Under the pieces are notes generated by a model. It made no database searches. It saw only the letters and a list, made by a program, of their open reading frames with translations, and was not told the origin of the DNA. From NCBI GenBank assembly GCA_000277445.1, contig AJWJ01000094.1, positions 1 through 58,061 on the forward strand: a stretch of 58,061 nt of DNA. The letters run 5' to 3'. The stretch comes from Polysphondylium violaceum (taxonomy: Eukaryota > Evosea > Eumycetozoa > Dictyosteliales > Dictyosteliaceae). A program made the position numbers and the translations under genes. The first letter of the stretch is position 1. Each line of letters opens with the position of its first letter. This document shows positions 45,835 to 57,385 of the stretch, piece by piece.

Positions 45835-47053
45835 TTATCTTTTAAAAAAGTTTGGGAGATGATTGTGGGTTGGTCTAGGGTTATTGGATCTATATTTATG
45901 AAGTTTTTGAGATGGCGATTCAAAGAATGGACTCTCTTGAGTGTGTTCATTGTGGATGTTGTCATCGTCATAGTAATCATCGTGACCCTGAGAAATAAAG
46001 GTGTCGAGATTACCAAAATCTTGAAATTCAAATGGATTGTAGCCGTTACTCTGTGATCTTGGTCTTTCTTCGTGTTGTTGATGATAGTTTTGCTTATAGT
46101 AATTTTGGTTACCATCGTTAAATGATTCACTTCTATTCTTGTTGGCAGAGGTAGGTCTTTGATAACGTTGTTCCTCTGCTGCAGAGGCAGGTTGATATTT
46201 TTTATCCTCTTTTTCTTGAGATAATTTATTCTGTGCAGAGGATGTGGAGGTGGATGTTGTTGTAGTGGTGGTTTGTTTTGATTTTACTTCTTCAAATTTC
46301 TTTACCAATGCTTTGGCTTCTTTTGACAAGGCATCTAGATAATCAATGAGTCTAATGATTCTATTTACCAAACGCTTTCTGTATTTTCTTAATCTGTGTG
46401 GACCAAATTTAGGTAAACTTTCGTCATCAGAGCCACTACTACTTCCACTACTGCTGCTTGTACCAGTACTTGAGCTACGACTATTATTGTCATCATCCTA
46501 TATTGAAAAAGAGGAGTAGACTGTTAATAATTTGATCAATAGTATAAACAACAACAAGAACAACACTTACATCAACACCTTCCAAATTACCCATCATTTC
46601 AATTTCTCTTTCTCTTTCTCTGGCTCTCTCCTTCTTTCTTTCTTTTTTAATTCTGTGAGAGTGTTTAATATGACCAACGATTTGAAGGCCATCTAGTTTC
46701 ATAAGAGTCTTCATTAAAGTTTCACTTTCATAAGAGATACTGTACTGAAGCTTTTTTAATCTTTTTTCATCATTGAATTTACCTTGGGCAAGCAATTGTT
46801 CAATGAGATCCTTTTCTCTTTGTATTTCTTCAACGGCAGTAATGGAATTCACAAGAGTGTAATTACATTCCTTCATAGTGTTTAAAATGTTATCCAACTC
46901 TGTTGCCGAAGCACTACCACTACTACTTGATGAATTGGCTGAACTTGACAACCCCTCATTATTGCTGCTAAAACTACTGCCGCCGTTGCTATTATTATTA
47001 TTAGGGGTAGTTGGTTTACCACTAATATTTATATTTCTTGCATTTCCATACAT
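45835..47053 (-). CDS. BAG-domain-like co-chaperone candidate
   Basis: Two exons, 47053-46571 and 46497-45835; 381 residues. After an Asn/Ser-rich start, residues about 52-125 form long helices with a BAG-like pattern (VEEIQREKDLIEQLL, then YESETLMKTLMKLDGLQIVG). A charged insertion follows (KKERKKERAREREREIE) with an acidic Ser-rich stretch encoded across the splice site, and then RKYRKRLVNRIIRLIDYLDAL, which looks like the last BAG helix that contacts Hsp70. BAG proteins release nucleotide from Hsp70. The insertion before the final helix is unusual, so I call it BAG-like. The rest is Gln/Asn/Ser-rich, ending in an SPFFESPSQKLHKYR segment. It could instead be an unrelated coiled-coil protein. 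Confidence 0.6.
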
Positions 47054-47552
47054 TATAGTAATAATAAAAACAATGATGTATGTGTATGTGTATGTATATT
47101 AGACAAACTATTAATTTTATGTGTATAAGTTATTTTAAAATAAATAAATAAATAATCAAAAATGATATTAATATTAATAATAATAAAATAAAAAAAAAGA
47201 TATATTAATATCAGAGTAGATTTTAAAAAATTAATAGGGGGTGGTGTGAGTTTGTGTTGTGTGGTGTGTTGTCTCATTTATTCATTCAAATCCTTTTTTG
47301 GGTGAACACATTTTTAATATAAAAAATGACGACACAAATTACAATGAATTCGAATACAGTAATCCATATCAGAATTTTTCCAATTGCGTAAACACACAAA
47401 TTTATTTTTTTAATTTTTTTTTAATTTTTTTTTAATTTTTTTTGTTTGAAATTTTTATGTATTGTACATCATATGACACTATTCTTTTTAGACTCCTACA
47501 AGAATCTCATTCTTTTTTTCAAGAGAGACAATAATATTTGAAAATACAAGAA
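47054..47552. promoter_or_regulatory. Divergent promoter region of the BAG-like and prefoldin-like genes
   Basis: 500 bases of AT-rich DNA between two start codons facing apart. It includes T-runs at 47405-47450 and a GGTGTG-rich patch (47235-47275). No heat-shock element was confidently recognised. Confidence 0.45.
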
Positions 47553-47894
47553 ATGAATCTCACTAAAGAAGATTATCATCTAAGATCATTAGAACAAGAG
47601 GTAATAAAAATAGTCATAATAATATAATAGTTTGCTTGAAATCAAACCACCCCATCATCCGTTTCAAACATATTTATATATCAATCAATTATGAGAATTT
47701 TATTTTTATTTTAATGACTCTGAATTTGTAAATTAACTCCTTGTAATTTTTGTGATGCATTTATGTTATCTATATCTCTTCAATATATTTAGATTCATCA
47801 ATTATCAGAACAATTGAGAGAAGTTAAAGATGTAAATGTAAATAAAGTAGGTGTTGTTGTTTAGATTTAAATCTGAGAAATTAGGATATTAAAT

Positions 47895-47925
<31 letters not shown>

Positions 47926-48274
47926 CACAGAGTATTTATATGAAAAAATGCAATATTTACTTTTTACAAAACAACTCTCAAGTCATTCCAACCATTCAAA
48001 GTAAATATCATTTATAATTATTTAAATTTATCAACACCATCGTTAATTAATTATCGATCTACATCACGCAGATGAAATTGATAGTAAAACAAAAGAGATT
48101 AAAAAAATAAAGGAATCTAAAAATAAGGAAATTAAAAAACAACAACATCAACAAGAAAAGCCTAAAACAACAACAACAACTACTACAAGCAATAATAGTA
48201 AACAATTTACACCAAATATTCCACCAAAGTCATCTAGATTTAAACAACAAAGAAATCAAGATCAAAATGAATAA
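47553..48274 (+). CDS. Small coiled-coil protein, prefoldin-like (ASDURF-type) candidate
   Basis: Four exons: 47553-47600, 47793-47846, 47931-48000 and 48072-48274; 124 residues, none long enough to stand out as a single frame. The spliced protein has a first helix (HLRSLEQEIHQLSEQLREVK), a short hydrophobic hairpin (SIYMKKCNIYFLQNNSQVI), a second helix (EIDSKTKEIKKIKES) and a Lys/Gln/Thr-rich disordered tail. Helix, beta hairpin, helix is the prefoldin beta-subunit plan, and the hairpin resembles the VYxxxxNSNIFFLADR region of human ASDURF, a subunit of the PAQosome prefoldin-like complex. All four exons join in frame with consensus splice sites, which supports the gene. The family call is tentative. 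Confidence 0.55.
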
Positions 48275-48454
48275 AAATCCACATTGTACATATTTGAAAA
48301 CTTAACTCTAATATCTCTTTATTATTATCATAAACATACTAGACAAATTATTTGGAATACCTTTAAGATTTTATTTAGATTAAGAATAGAGTTGTATTAA
48401 ACATTAAATACCTATAAATTATTTTTGTTATTATTATTGTTATCTAATTGTTAT
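48275..48454. other. Convergent spacer
   Basis: 180 AT-rich bases shared by the 3' ends of the prefoldin-like and makorin genes. No feature seen. Confidence 0.5.
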
Positions 48455-51109
48455 TTAATTTTCATCCTCTTCTTCATCATCTTCATAATCTTCATCATCA
48501 TCTTCATAATAATCATCATCTTCATAATCACTATCATCTTCATAACTATCATTATTATTTGAAGATTTCTTTTTACTACGACTATTATTAATAAACATTC
48601 CTAATTGATTTGAAAAAGCAGTGGTTAAGGGACCAAAACTAGCTTGAACTCTTCTAACGGCGGGTTTATAAACACTACCATCAGCATTCAAATGAGCATA
48701 CATACAAGAGGTACCAAACTTACAGGTACCTTTGCCTTTGTTAAAGTATTTACAGGGAATGGTACACAACTTTGATTTGTAAATCTCAATGACCTCTTGT
48801 TTTTTTTCACCAGAGACAAAGATATCGGTTGGAATAGAGATGTGACTGAGTACTCTGCATTGGGGACAAAGACGAACAGAGCTAGTGTTGGTTGTGGTAC
48901 TGGTGCCAACAGTGGTACCTCTCCACTCACGAATACATTCAAGACAAAAGATGTGATCGCAGTGACTGAGGAGACCAAATCTACGACCCTTTTCAACAAT
49001 GGATTCAAAACAAATACCACAGTCGAGATGTTTCATTTGATCACGTTGTCTTTGTTTCTCTTGTTGAATAAGACACTCGGTGATGTGTTGTTCATTTTGC
49101 TCTTGATTATTTGGTACCAACATGAATTTATTACATACTTGACATTCATTTCCATGTACATATTTACAATTATCACCATTTCTACAAGTACTTTGAATGT
49201 GGAAATGACAAAGTGCCTCGTGTGATTTTGCGCCACCATTAACACCACCACCAAATGATGAGGATGAATTTGCTTGACCTTCATAGGAAACATAGAAATC
49301 TTTTGGTAAATTTAATTTCAAAGCATCTAAATAACTTAATGGTTCATTGTTGCTGTTGTTGTTTGAATCACTTTGAGATGATGATGATAATGATTGTGAT
49401 TGTGTATCTATTAATGTATTTTCTAATAATATAGTTGTTTGTTGTTGTAGGTGGTGTTGATCATCATCTACTTTAAATAATTCTTTTCCATCTTGTTTTG
49501 TTTGCTGTTGTTGATTTTCAATATTATCTTTTATCTGTTGTTGTTTTTGTTGATCATCAATATACAATTTACTATTTACATCTTTGATAATTTCATTTTG
49601 TTGTTGTTGTTTATATTCAAAAGGATCAAACACAGTATCATCATAATTATCATCTATAATAATCAAACCATCATTGAAATCATGATCATCTTCATAGTCA
49701 TGATCATCATCATCTTGATCATCTTCATCGCTTGAACCATGAAAACCAATAGTGGGAGCAACAAAAAAGGGTGATGGTGATGATGATAGAATCGATGTTG
49801 ATCCATGAACATACTGACTAGGACTAAAAGGTGATGATGGTGATGATGAGAGATTTCTTGGTGAATTTGGTAAAAAACTAAGTGAGTTTGTAAATCTTGA
49901 TGGTGAAAGTGCAATTGAATTTTGATTTAAAAGTGGTGATTTATTAATATTATTGTTATTATTATTGTTATTGTTATTATTATTACTATTTATTAATATA
50001 CTATTACTATTACTATTTATATTATTACTACTATTACTATTATTGCTATTTATATTATTATTAAAACTTGAAAGAAAATGGTTTTTGTTTGGTGATGGAG
50101 GAATAGAGTAGATAGAGGTGGAGTTTATACTATTTAGATTATTTGTTGGTATGGGTGGAATGGGTGGATTATTAAAATGATTTAAACTATTTACAAAAAC
50201 TGGTAAAGAATCTTGACGGTATCCTTCATCAATTAAACTAAAATTAAAATGATTATTGATTATATTATTATTATGATTGTTGTTATTATTTTGATTATTG
50301 ATTATATTATTATTATGATTATTATTATTATTACTATTATTGAAATTTAAATTATTATCGCCATCAATTAAAAAGCCTTTTGAAACTAAATGATTTGTAT
50401 TATTATTACTATTGAAATTTAAATTGCTATTTATATTAAAACTGTTATTATTATTATTATTATTATTGATACTGTTGGTAAAGTTGTTATTGTGATTATG
50501 ATTTACAAAAGAAGTTGAAGGTGACGATGTTGAAGAGTTGTTTGAAGATGTTGGTGAATCAGAGAGTTCAATTGATTTCTTTCCATTGATATGATTACTA
50601 TCATGTAAAAATGGACATTTTATACCAGATTTACAATAACCATTGATAAAAAATTTACATATGGGAGTATTGTTATTATTGTTGTTATTGTTATTGTTGT
50701 TGTTGTTGTTAAAATCAGTATTACTATCTTGATCAATAGCAGTACTTAGATCATGAGAGAATTTACAACTCTTTCCAGATAAACATTTCTTGTTTTTATA
50801 GAATCTGCACAAAATGTTACTTTTCTTATATTGATCATTTGTGTCTATATGAAGAAATTGAAGAGAGAGAGAAAAGAAAGAAATTAAAAAGAGAATAAAA
50901 TAATTAATATACTACAACTTGTTTAAGAGGGGGGAGTGATGTTGTGTAAATAAGATACAATATCTTTTTTTTAATTTCTTTTGGTTTATTCTTTTTATTT
51001 TCTTTGTTTGTCTAACAGCACACAACAAGATCAAAACAAATACAATAGAAGCAAACTAAAACTTACTGTAATGTTGTTTTTTATCGCCGCTAATGATAAG
51101 CGAACTCAT
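48455..51109 (-). CDS. Makorin E3 ubiquitin ligase
   Basis: Two exons, 51109-51067 and 50844-48455; 810 residues. Zinc fingers are in makorin order. Two N-terminal C3H fingers (CRFYKNKKC..CKFSH from Cys27, and CKFFINGYC..CPFLH) are followed by a very long Asn/Ser-rich stretch, a third C3H (CHFHIQSTC..CKYVH) and the makorin Cys-His segment (ECQVCNKFMLVPNN). Next come a C3HC4 RING (CGICFESI from about residue 623, then HCDHIFCLECIREW and LCPQC) and a last C3H (CKYFNKGKGTC..CMYAH). RING plus at least three C3H fingers in this arrangement defines makorins, RNA-binding ubiquitin ligases. The tail is strongly acidic. The first exon is 14 codons. Family members in animals are near 480 residues; the excess here is low complexity. 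Confidence 0.88.
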
Positions 51110-51528
51110 ATTAAATATATTGGGAAATGATTATGTATGTTGTTTGTTTGTTTGTATGTAATAAGTGAAAAAAGTATAAATTGAGTTAGGCAAAAATGAA
51201 AAAAAAAAAAGAAAAAGTTTAATAAAAATTTTTAAAAAAAAAGGAAAAAGATCAAAAGGGGGTGAGTGAAGAAAAAAAAAAAAAAAAAGAATATGTGTGT
51301 CGCCATTTACAATTTCAAAAGTACACTAACTAAAATCTTCACCATCATACACATCTGTTACACAGAGAGATATACGTAAAGTACATTGTGATTAACCAGT
51401 TTGTGCAGTGTGTAACTTTTTTGGGTTTAATAAAAATAAGTGCATTCTATCTCTCTCCAACAAGACACAGGTTTCTTTGTCCAAAACAAACGATATCATC
51501 CTACCAATTATGATGGCACACCCGAGTG

Positions 51529-51882
51529 TTAAAGAGAAGGCTTCTTTTCTTTCAAAACATAGAGTCCGATCATACGATCCAAAGGAACACTGAGTTTTGA
51601 AAGAAAACGAATTTCTTCAATTAACACTGTTGTGTCTGTATCATGATAAAGTGGATATTTATAATATAAATATTCAACAAACATATTAACTCTCTTGTTC
51701 GCAGAATGGAGAACTCTTGCAGTCGTTTCGCTCCGCTTTTTGTTTGCCTTTGATTGATCATATCCATAAAAGGCAAATAAAAAAGAGGGGCTATTACATC
51801 CATTGCAACTAGTTCTCCAAGAGACACCTCCTTTGGCAATAGGGAATGTATACATATGGTCAAGAGAATAAATATCAACCAA
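51529..51882 (-). CDS. Orphan coding-like frame, possible gene fragment
   Basis: A minus-strand frame of about 117 codons with a balanced composition unlike AT-rich spacer translation (KGGVSWRTSCNGCNSPSFLF, then SANKRVNMFVEYLYYKYP). It ends in KEKKPSL. No good ATG starts it: in-frame stop codons lie just upstream and I could not find a convincing exon to join. An overlapping frame with a hydrophobic start is less protein-like. It may be a remnant or the last exon of an unrecognised gene. Family unknown. Confidence 0.3.
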   Translation of the reverse strand: MVDIYSLDHMYTFPIAKGGVSWRTSCNGCNSPSFLFAFYGYDQSKANKKRSETTARVLHSANKRVNMFVEYLYYKYPLYHDTDTTVLIEEIRFLSKLSVPLDRMIGLYVLKEKKPSL

Positions 51883-53235
51883 ATCTCACTATAGAATGCT
51901 ATTCTCTGCATTCTTTTGGGTATGGAGATGACATTGTTTCAATAAAATTTTATCTATTTTAATACTAAACAAGTTTGAAACTAGCTGTAACGTTGAACGA
52001 ACTCAATAGACGTCTAATAGGGGAATGTAAATACGATGCAAATTATTTACATACTATATATGTAGTGTGGGATGTTTTTGGACATGAATGATTGTTTTGT
52101 TGTATTTATTGGGAGTGTGGGTGACTTTTAGATTGTAAAATCAACACAAACGACAATTCCATAATATTTTGGATTTTTATTACTCCAACAACAACTACTA
52201 GCCAGTGCCAACTTTTTTTGTAGTGATTTTATTCGGATGAACATTGTTGAGAGAAAAAACATTTGCATACCCCACCACCACACCCCTCACACACCACCCC
52301 ACTCACACTCTCTTTTCCCTTATGAGAAAAAACAATCTTTCCAAATCTATCTATTCTCTAGATATTATTTTTATTGTTGTTGTTGTGTTTATTTTTATTA
52401 TTATTGTTGTTTGGGTTATTTTAAAGTTTGCATTTTTCCATGTCTAGTGTGTTTGGATTTTTTAAACATAAAATTTATAGAGCTTATAAAATATTCTAGA
52501 TTTCAAAAAGGGTAATAAACATCTATTCACTCAACGCACACACGCACACACGCACACATATCACTTTTTCACCACCTGGTCTCTTTCGATATTTTCGAGT
52601 TGCGAGAAATATAAAATATAACTGGGACAAGAGAGATTTAAAACAAATAAATAATAAAAATATAAATCATAAATTACATTCAGGAAGAATAATAAACATT
52701 GTTTGTAATTAATTAATAATTGGCATATAAAGATCATCGATATAGCATGTGTGATTGGTGCAACAAGAGACAGAAAAGACATGTATGTAATGTGATAGCA
52801 GCAAACAAACAAATCGAATGATTTCTTTTGCTTGTGGTGTGCTGTTTGTTTTGTCAATAATCACCCACCACCACTTTTCTAGGTTAGATTTTTTAAAAAT
52901 TTATGGCCATAATTATTTTAATCTTTTACAAGGCCGCTAAGAAATTTATTTTATTTTTTTTATTCTAGGCGCCCCAAAAAAGAAAAAAAAAAAAAAAAAA
53001 TTTAAGTTAGTTGCACTACTCTTGCTGCTAGTAATAATAGTTTACTATCCTTTTCTTATTCTTTTGTTATCTCAAATAACTATACCATCACTACCACTAG
53101 GCTTTTCTAGCTTTTTAGGTAGTACGATAAACTACTACATCACTCAACACCACAGCAGGCAGCCGTAGCACACCGCACATAATTATCAAAACGTGTATTA
53201 ATACATACAACAGACAGGACAAATTCATTCAACAC

Positions 53236-53292
53236 AGAGTAGTAGTACATACAGGTAGTATTAGTAGTAGTAGTAGTAATAATAATAGTAGA
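53236..53292. repeat. (TAG/TAA)n triplet repeat
   Basis: Tandem TAG units pass into TAATAATAATAGTAG in the leader region of the LRR-kinase gene. Simple non-coding microsatellite. Confidence 0.8.
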
Positions 53293-53606
53293 CAGGTGAA
53301 GAGTAAAACAGTTGGTTAATCATCACAGGTGTGTGTCTTTCATTTTTTCTTCTCATATTGGGTGCATGCACAGTGTGCGTTGTGGGGTTTTTTGACAGAG
53401 ATTATTTTTTTAAAAATTTTTTTTTTTTTTTTCTTCGATAATCATTAAAGTCATATTTTAAATATTAATTCTCTCCTTATATTTATACTTTATCTGTACA
53501 GACCTATTATTATCCTTTATTTTTTATAGTATTTCAAAACAGACAGCTTATTTGCTAGCCTCCTTATTTTACCTTATCAGCACCTAGGTCGAGTAGGAGG
53601 AACTTG

Positions 53607-56600
53607 ATGGAAGGACCTTTATCTATTACCACTAAAAAACAAACTCGTTTAGATAATAATATTATCAACAACAACAACAGCAATAATAATAGTAATATAG
53701 ATAATAACAATATTACAAATGGTGGATCCACAGCAGAAATTACAAAAAAAGCAACAGAGAATAACAAAAACAGCAATAACAATAGTCCAGAGAAAAGTCA
53801 TAAACAAGAAGAGAGTCCACCTTCGAAAAATGCCTCCGGGGATAGAATTTATACCATGGATACTTCGTTGACATTTGATAATACAACTAAAAAAAGAAAA
53901 ACCATTGGAAGTAACCAATCTTCTGGTGATGATTCTTTAGATATTGAAAATGATAGACCAATCTATCATCGTAACAAAAGACCATCGATTAGTATAAGTA
54001 AATATTATCATAATAATAGTAGTACGTACTATTATATAATATATATTAACAATTTATATTTATTTAACAAATAGATATTTCACCATCACCAACAACCGAC
54101 GAATTAAACAAGTTAACATTAAATAGTAATTCAAATTTAGTAGAATTTAATAACAACATCAATAATAAAAACAATAGTAATAACAGTAACAGCAGTACTA
54201 GTAGTAGTAATATTTCTCTTGATATTAGTAATAATAGTATAAATAATAATCATACAACAACAACCACCACCACCACAACAACAACATCAACAACATTTAA
54301 TAACCAACAACAAAATCCAAATGAAGAAATTGAAGAAATCAATAGAGAGAGATTAGAAAGAGATAAAATGCTTCATGAAGAAAATGATATTGATCCATAT
54401 ACTACATTTAAATATGGAGATGGCGAGGAGGGTGAAGCTTTTGATTCACTTCCACTTCATCATGATCATGAAAAGCTAACAGATGTATCACAAAATAATA
54501 GTCCATCGAGAAACCACGGCAACAACAATGATGACGACGATAATCATCACCACGATCATCATTGTGAAGAGGATGATCATTGTAATAAAGATCATGACAA
54601 CAATAGTGATCATACCTATGATCATCAGAGTACCGATGACGACACTGCAAAGTCTGACATGGAAAAGGATGGTTCAGAGAGTGCACGTAATTCAAATGAA
54701 ACATTAAAAGATGAGATTCATATGGACGACAATGACAATGATGGCCACAATTCTCCACAACACAATCATCATGGTAAAGACGAGAGCACAGTGTCAACAC
54801 CACAACATCAATACATGATGGAGGACGACGACGAATCTGACGAAGAAGACGATGTACCACTTAGAATTCAAACTGCAGCCAACACCAAACAACCCAAACT
54901 CTCACTCACCAACTGTTGGTTGAAAATCATTCCCGCCGATGTCTTTAGTCTTTTAGAACTCCGTGATTTGGATCTCTCTGCCAATCACTTGAAAAAGGTA
55001 TCCAAATCGATTGGCTCTTTGGTTCATTTAAAACGTCTGCGTTTAAATCACAACCAACTCACTACACTCCCCAAGGAGCTCTACAATCTCCCCAGACTAA
55101 CTACCCTCTATCTCAACAACAACAACTTTAAAATCGTCCCCAAGGAAATTAGCAAGATATCCACACTTAAACTCTTGGATCTCAGTTTCAACCAAATCAC
55201 CGACATCTCTCCCCAAACCAACATCAACCAAATGACCAATCTTGTCGAGTTGCGTCTCAGATACAACCAGCTCTCATCGTTGCCCTCCAACATGATGGAG
55301 GCCACTCATCTACAAGTGCTCTGGCTCGAAGGTAACAGACTACCACTCAACAAACAGGTACTAAAGAAATCACCTGCTGAGATATTCACCTTTTTAAAGC
55401 AATACAAGCCACCCACTAAAAAGGTCCACGAAAAGCATCCCAAGATTGGTCTAGACTTGCAGAAATCACCGCCATCCATCGACGCTGCATCCACCATTGC
55501 CGTCGCTCAAGTGTTTGCCCAAAAAGAAATGGACACCAAAAAGAGAAAGAAGGAAAACTTGGTTGACATTAAAAAACAACAAATTGAGGCAGAGATGAAG
55601 CTCAAACAACTCGAGGAGGAGCTTTTGATTGCAAATGCCAAAGCAACCAAATTTGAAGAAGAAGCTGCTGTTTTACAACAACATTTTAATAATCAACCCA
55701 CTCCCCCAACCGGTACTGGTGCTACAGGTCAACAACAAGTACCCCCAACACAGGTAGTTGCAAATTTACCACAAATCCTATTAAACCAACCTCATCTTTG
55801 GGATCAACAACAAAATCCAAACTCACCACCCAATTTAATCACTCCCCCAACAAGCATTTCACCCGTTTTGAATGGTCAACAAATGGTCAATAGTTTGAGT
55901 CAAATCTCACTCTTGTCGCCCACCGCAAACAATCCTCCATCACCCATCCCACCTCATTTAATTCAAACCAATGTACAGCAATCCTCACCAACACATCAAC
56001 AACAACAAATGCATCAAATACCTGTTCAACAGCAACAGGTACAACAAATTATTATTCCAAATCCACAACAACAATTGATTGATCATCAATTTGCAGTACC
56101 CATTTCACCGGCACAACAACATAAACAAAATACAGAAGATAAGCCGTTTGAATGGGAAGTTCCATTGTCTGAAATTACATTGGGCGCTAGAATTGGTCGT
56201 GGTGGATATGGACAAGTATTTAGAGGCAATTGGAGAGGCACAGAGGTGGCCGTCAAAATGTTGTTTAACGACAATGTAAATCTAAAGTTGATTATCGATC
56301 TCAGAAAAGAAGTTGATCTCCTCTGTAAACTTCGTCATCCAAACATTGTATTGTTTATGGGTGCCTGCACCGAACCAGCATCGCCATGCATTGTTACAGA
56401 ATTTCTTTCCCGAGGCAGTTTGGCAAACATTTTATTGGACGAGACCATAGATATGGATTGGGGTCTCAGATTGCAACTTGGTTTCGATTGTGCTCGTGGT
56501 ATGACTTATTTGCACTCGCGTAATCCAATCATTATCCACAGAGATTTAAAAACAGACAATTTGTTGGTCGATGACAGTTGGCAAGTCAAGGTTGGCGACT

Positions 56601-57385
56601 TTGGTTTGGCTACCGTAAAATCACACACCTTTGCCAAAACAATGTGTGGCACAACTGGTTGGGTCGCACCCGAGGTCTTGGCCGAGGAAGGATACACTGA
56701 AAAGGCCGACGTCTACTCGTTTGCCATTGTTCTCTGGGAATTGCTCACCAGATTGATTCCCTATGCTGGCAAAAATACCATGCAAGTCGTCAGATCCATT
56801 GATAGAGGCGAAAGATTGCCAATGCCCGACTGGTGTCCTCCAGCCTATGCCAAACTCATCAATAGATGTTGGGACACTGATCCAACCAATAGACCCTCTT
56901 TCCCAGAGATTTTACCCATCATGGAAAACATGATTTCTGAATTCCAAATTGGAAAAAAAGAAGCCATTGCTGCAGGAAAACCAATCCCCTATGTCGGTCC
57001 ATTGGATAAGGATCCCTCAATTGTCATTCAAAAACAAATCGAACTTCAACATCAACAACAGCAACAAATTCAACAACAGCAACAACAACAAATTCAACAA
57101 CTTCAACTCCAACTCCAACAACAACAACAGCAAATCAATCAACAACAAATCAATCAAATCAATCATATCAATCAATTTAATCAAGCTGCTGCTGCAAATC
57201 AATCTCATATTCAAGTACAATTACTTCAACCCTCTTCTCTAGTAAAACAAGTTGTTCAATTACCAATTCAACCTGAAAATAATTTAAATAACAATAGTAA
57301 TAATAATAATAATAATAACAATAATAATATAAATAATAATGAAAATAATAATAATAATGCTTTTTATCATAAGCCATCACCATGA
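53607..57385 (+). CDS. drkD: LRR-containing TKL protein kinase, DrkD-like
   Basis: Two exons, 53607-53997 and 54075-57385; 1233 residues. The N-terminal 400 residues are Asn/Thr/Asp/His-rich low complexity. Leucine-rich repeats follow (about 400-570: LRDLDLSANHL, LKRLRLNHNQLTTLP, LTTLYLNNNNFKIVP, LKLLDLSFNQI). Next come a short coiled coil (KQQIEAEMKLKQLEEELL), a Pro/Gln linker and a complete TKL kinase domain (about 825-1090). Its glycine loop is GRGGYGQVF, the ATP lysine is Lys858, catalytic Asp954 sits in IHRDLKTDN, the DFG Asp is 972, and an APEV segment is present. It should be an active Ser/Thr or dual-specificity kinase. The layout and size match the DrkD protein described in D. discoideum. 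The end is Gln/Asn-rich. The exact ortholog is inferred from architecture only. Confidence 0.85.

Larger units (their letters stand above)
51110..53606. other. Longest gene-poor stretch of the window
   Basis: About 2.5 kb. It contains the makorin promoter on the left, an orphan minus-strand frame (51529-51882, listed separately), CA-rich patches (52265-52310, 52540-52560), A/T runs (51270-51290, 52980-53000, 53405-53430) and a TAG/TAA triplet repeat (about 53240-53292). The right part leads into the LRR-kinase gene. No RNA gene was recognised. Confidence 0.5.

Noticed and set aside
52237-52515. Plus-strand frame starting MNIVERKN
   Set aside because: Passes through CA- and T-rich low complexity; no splice partner.
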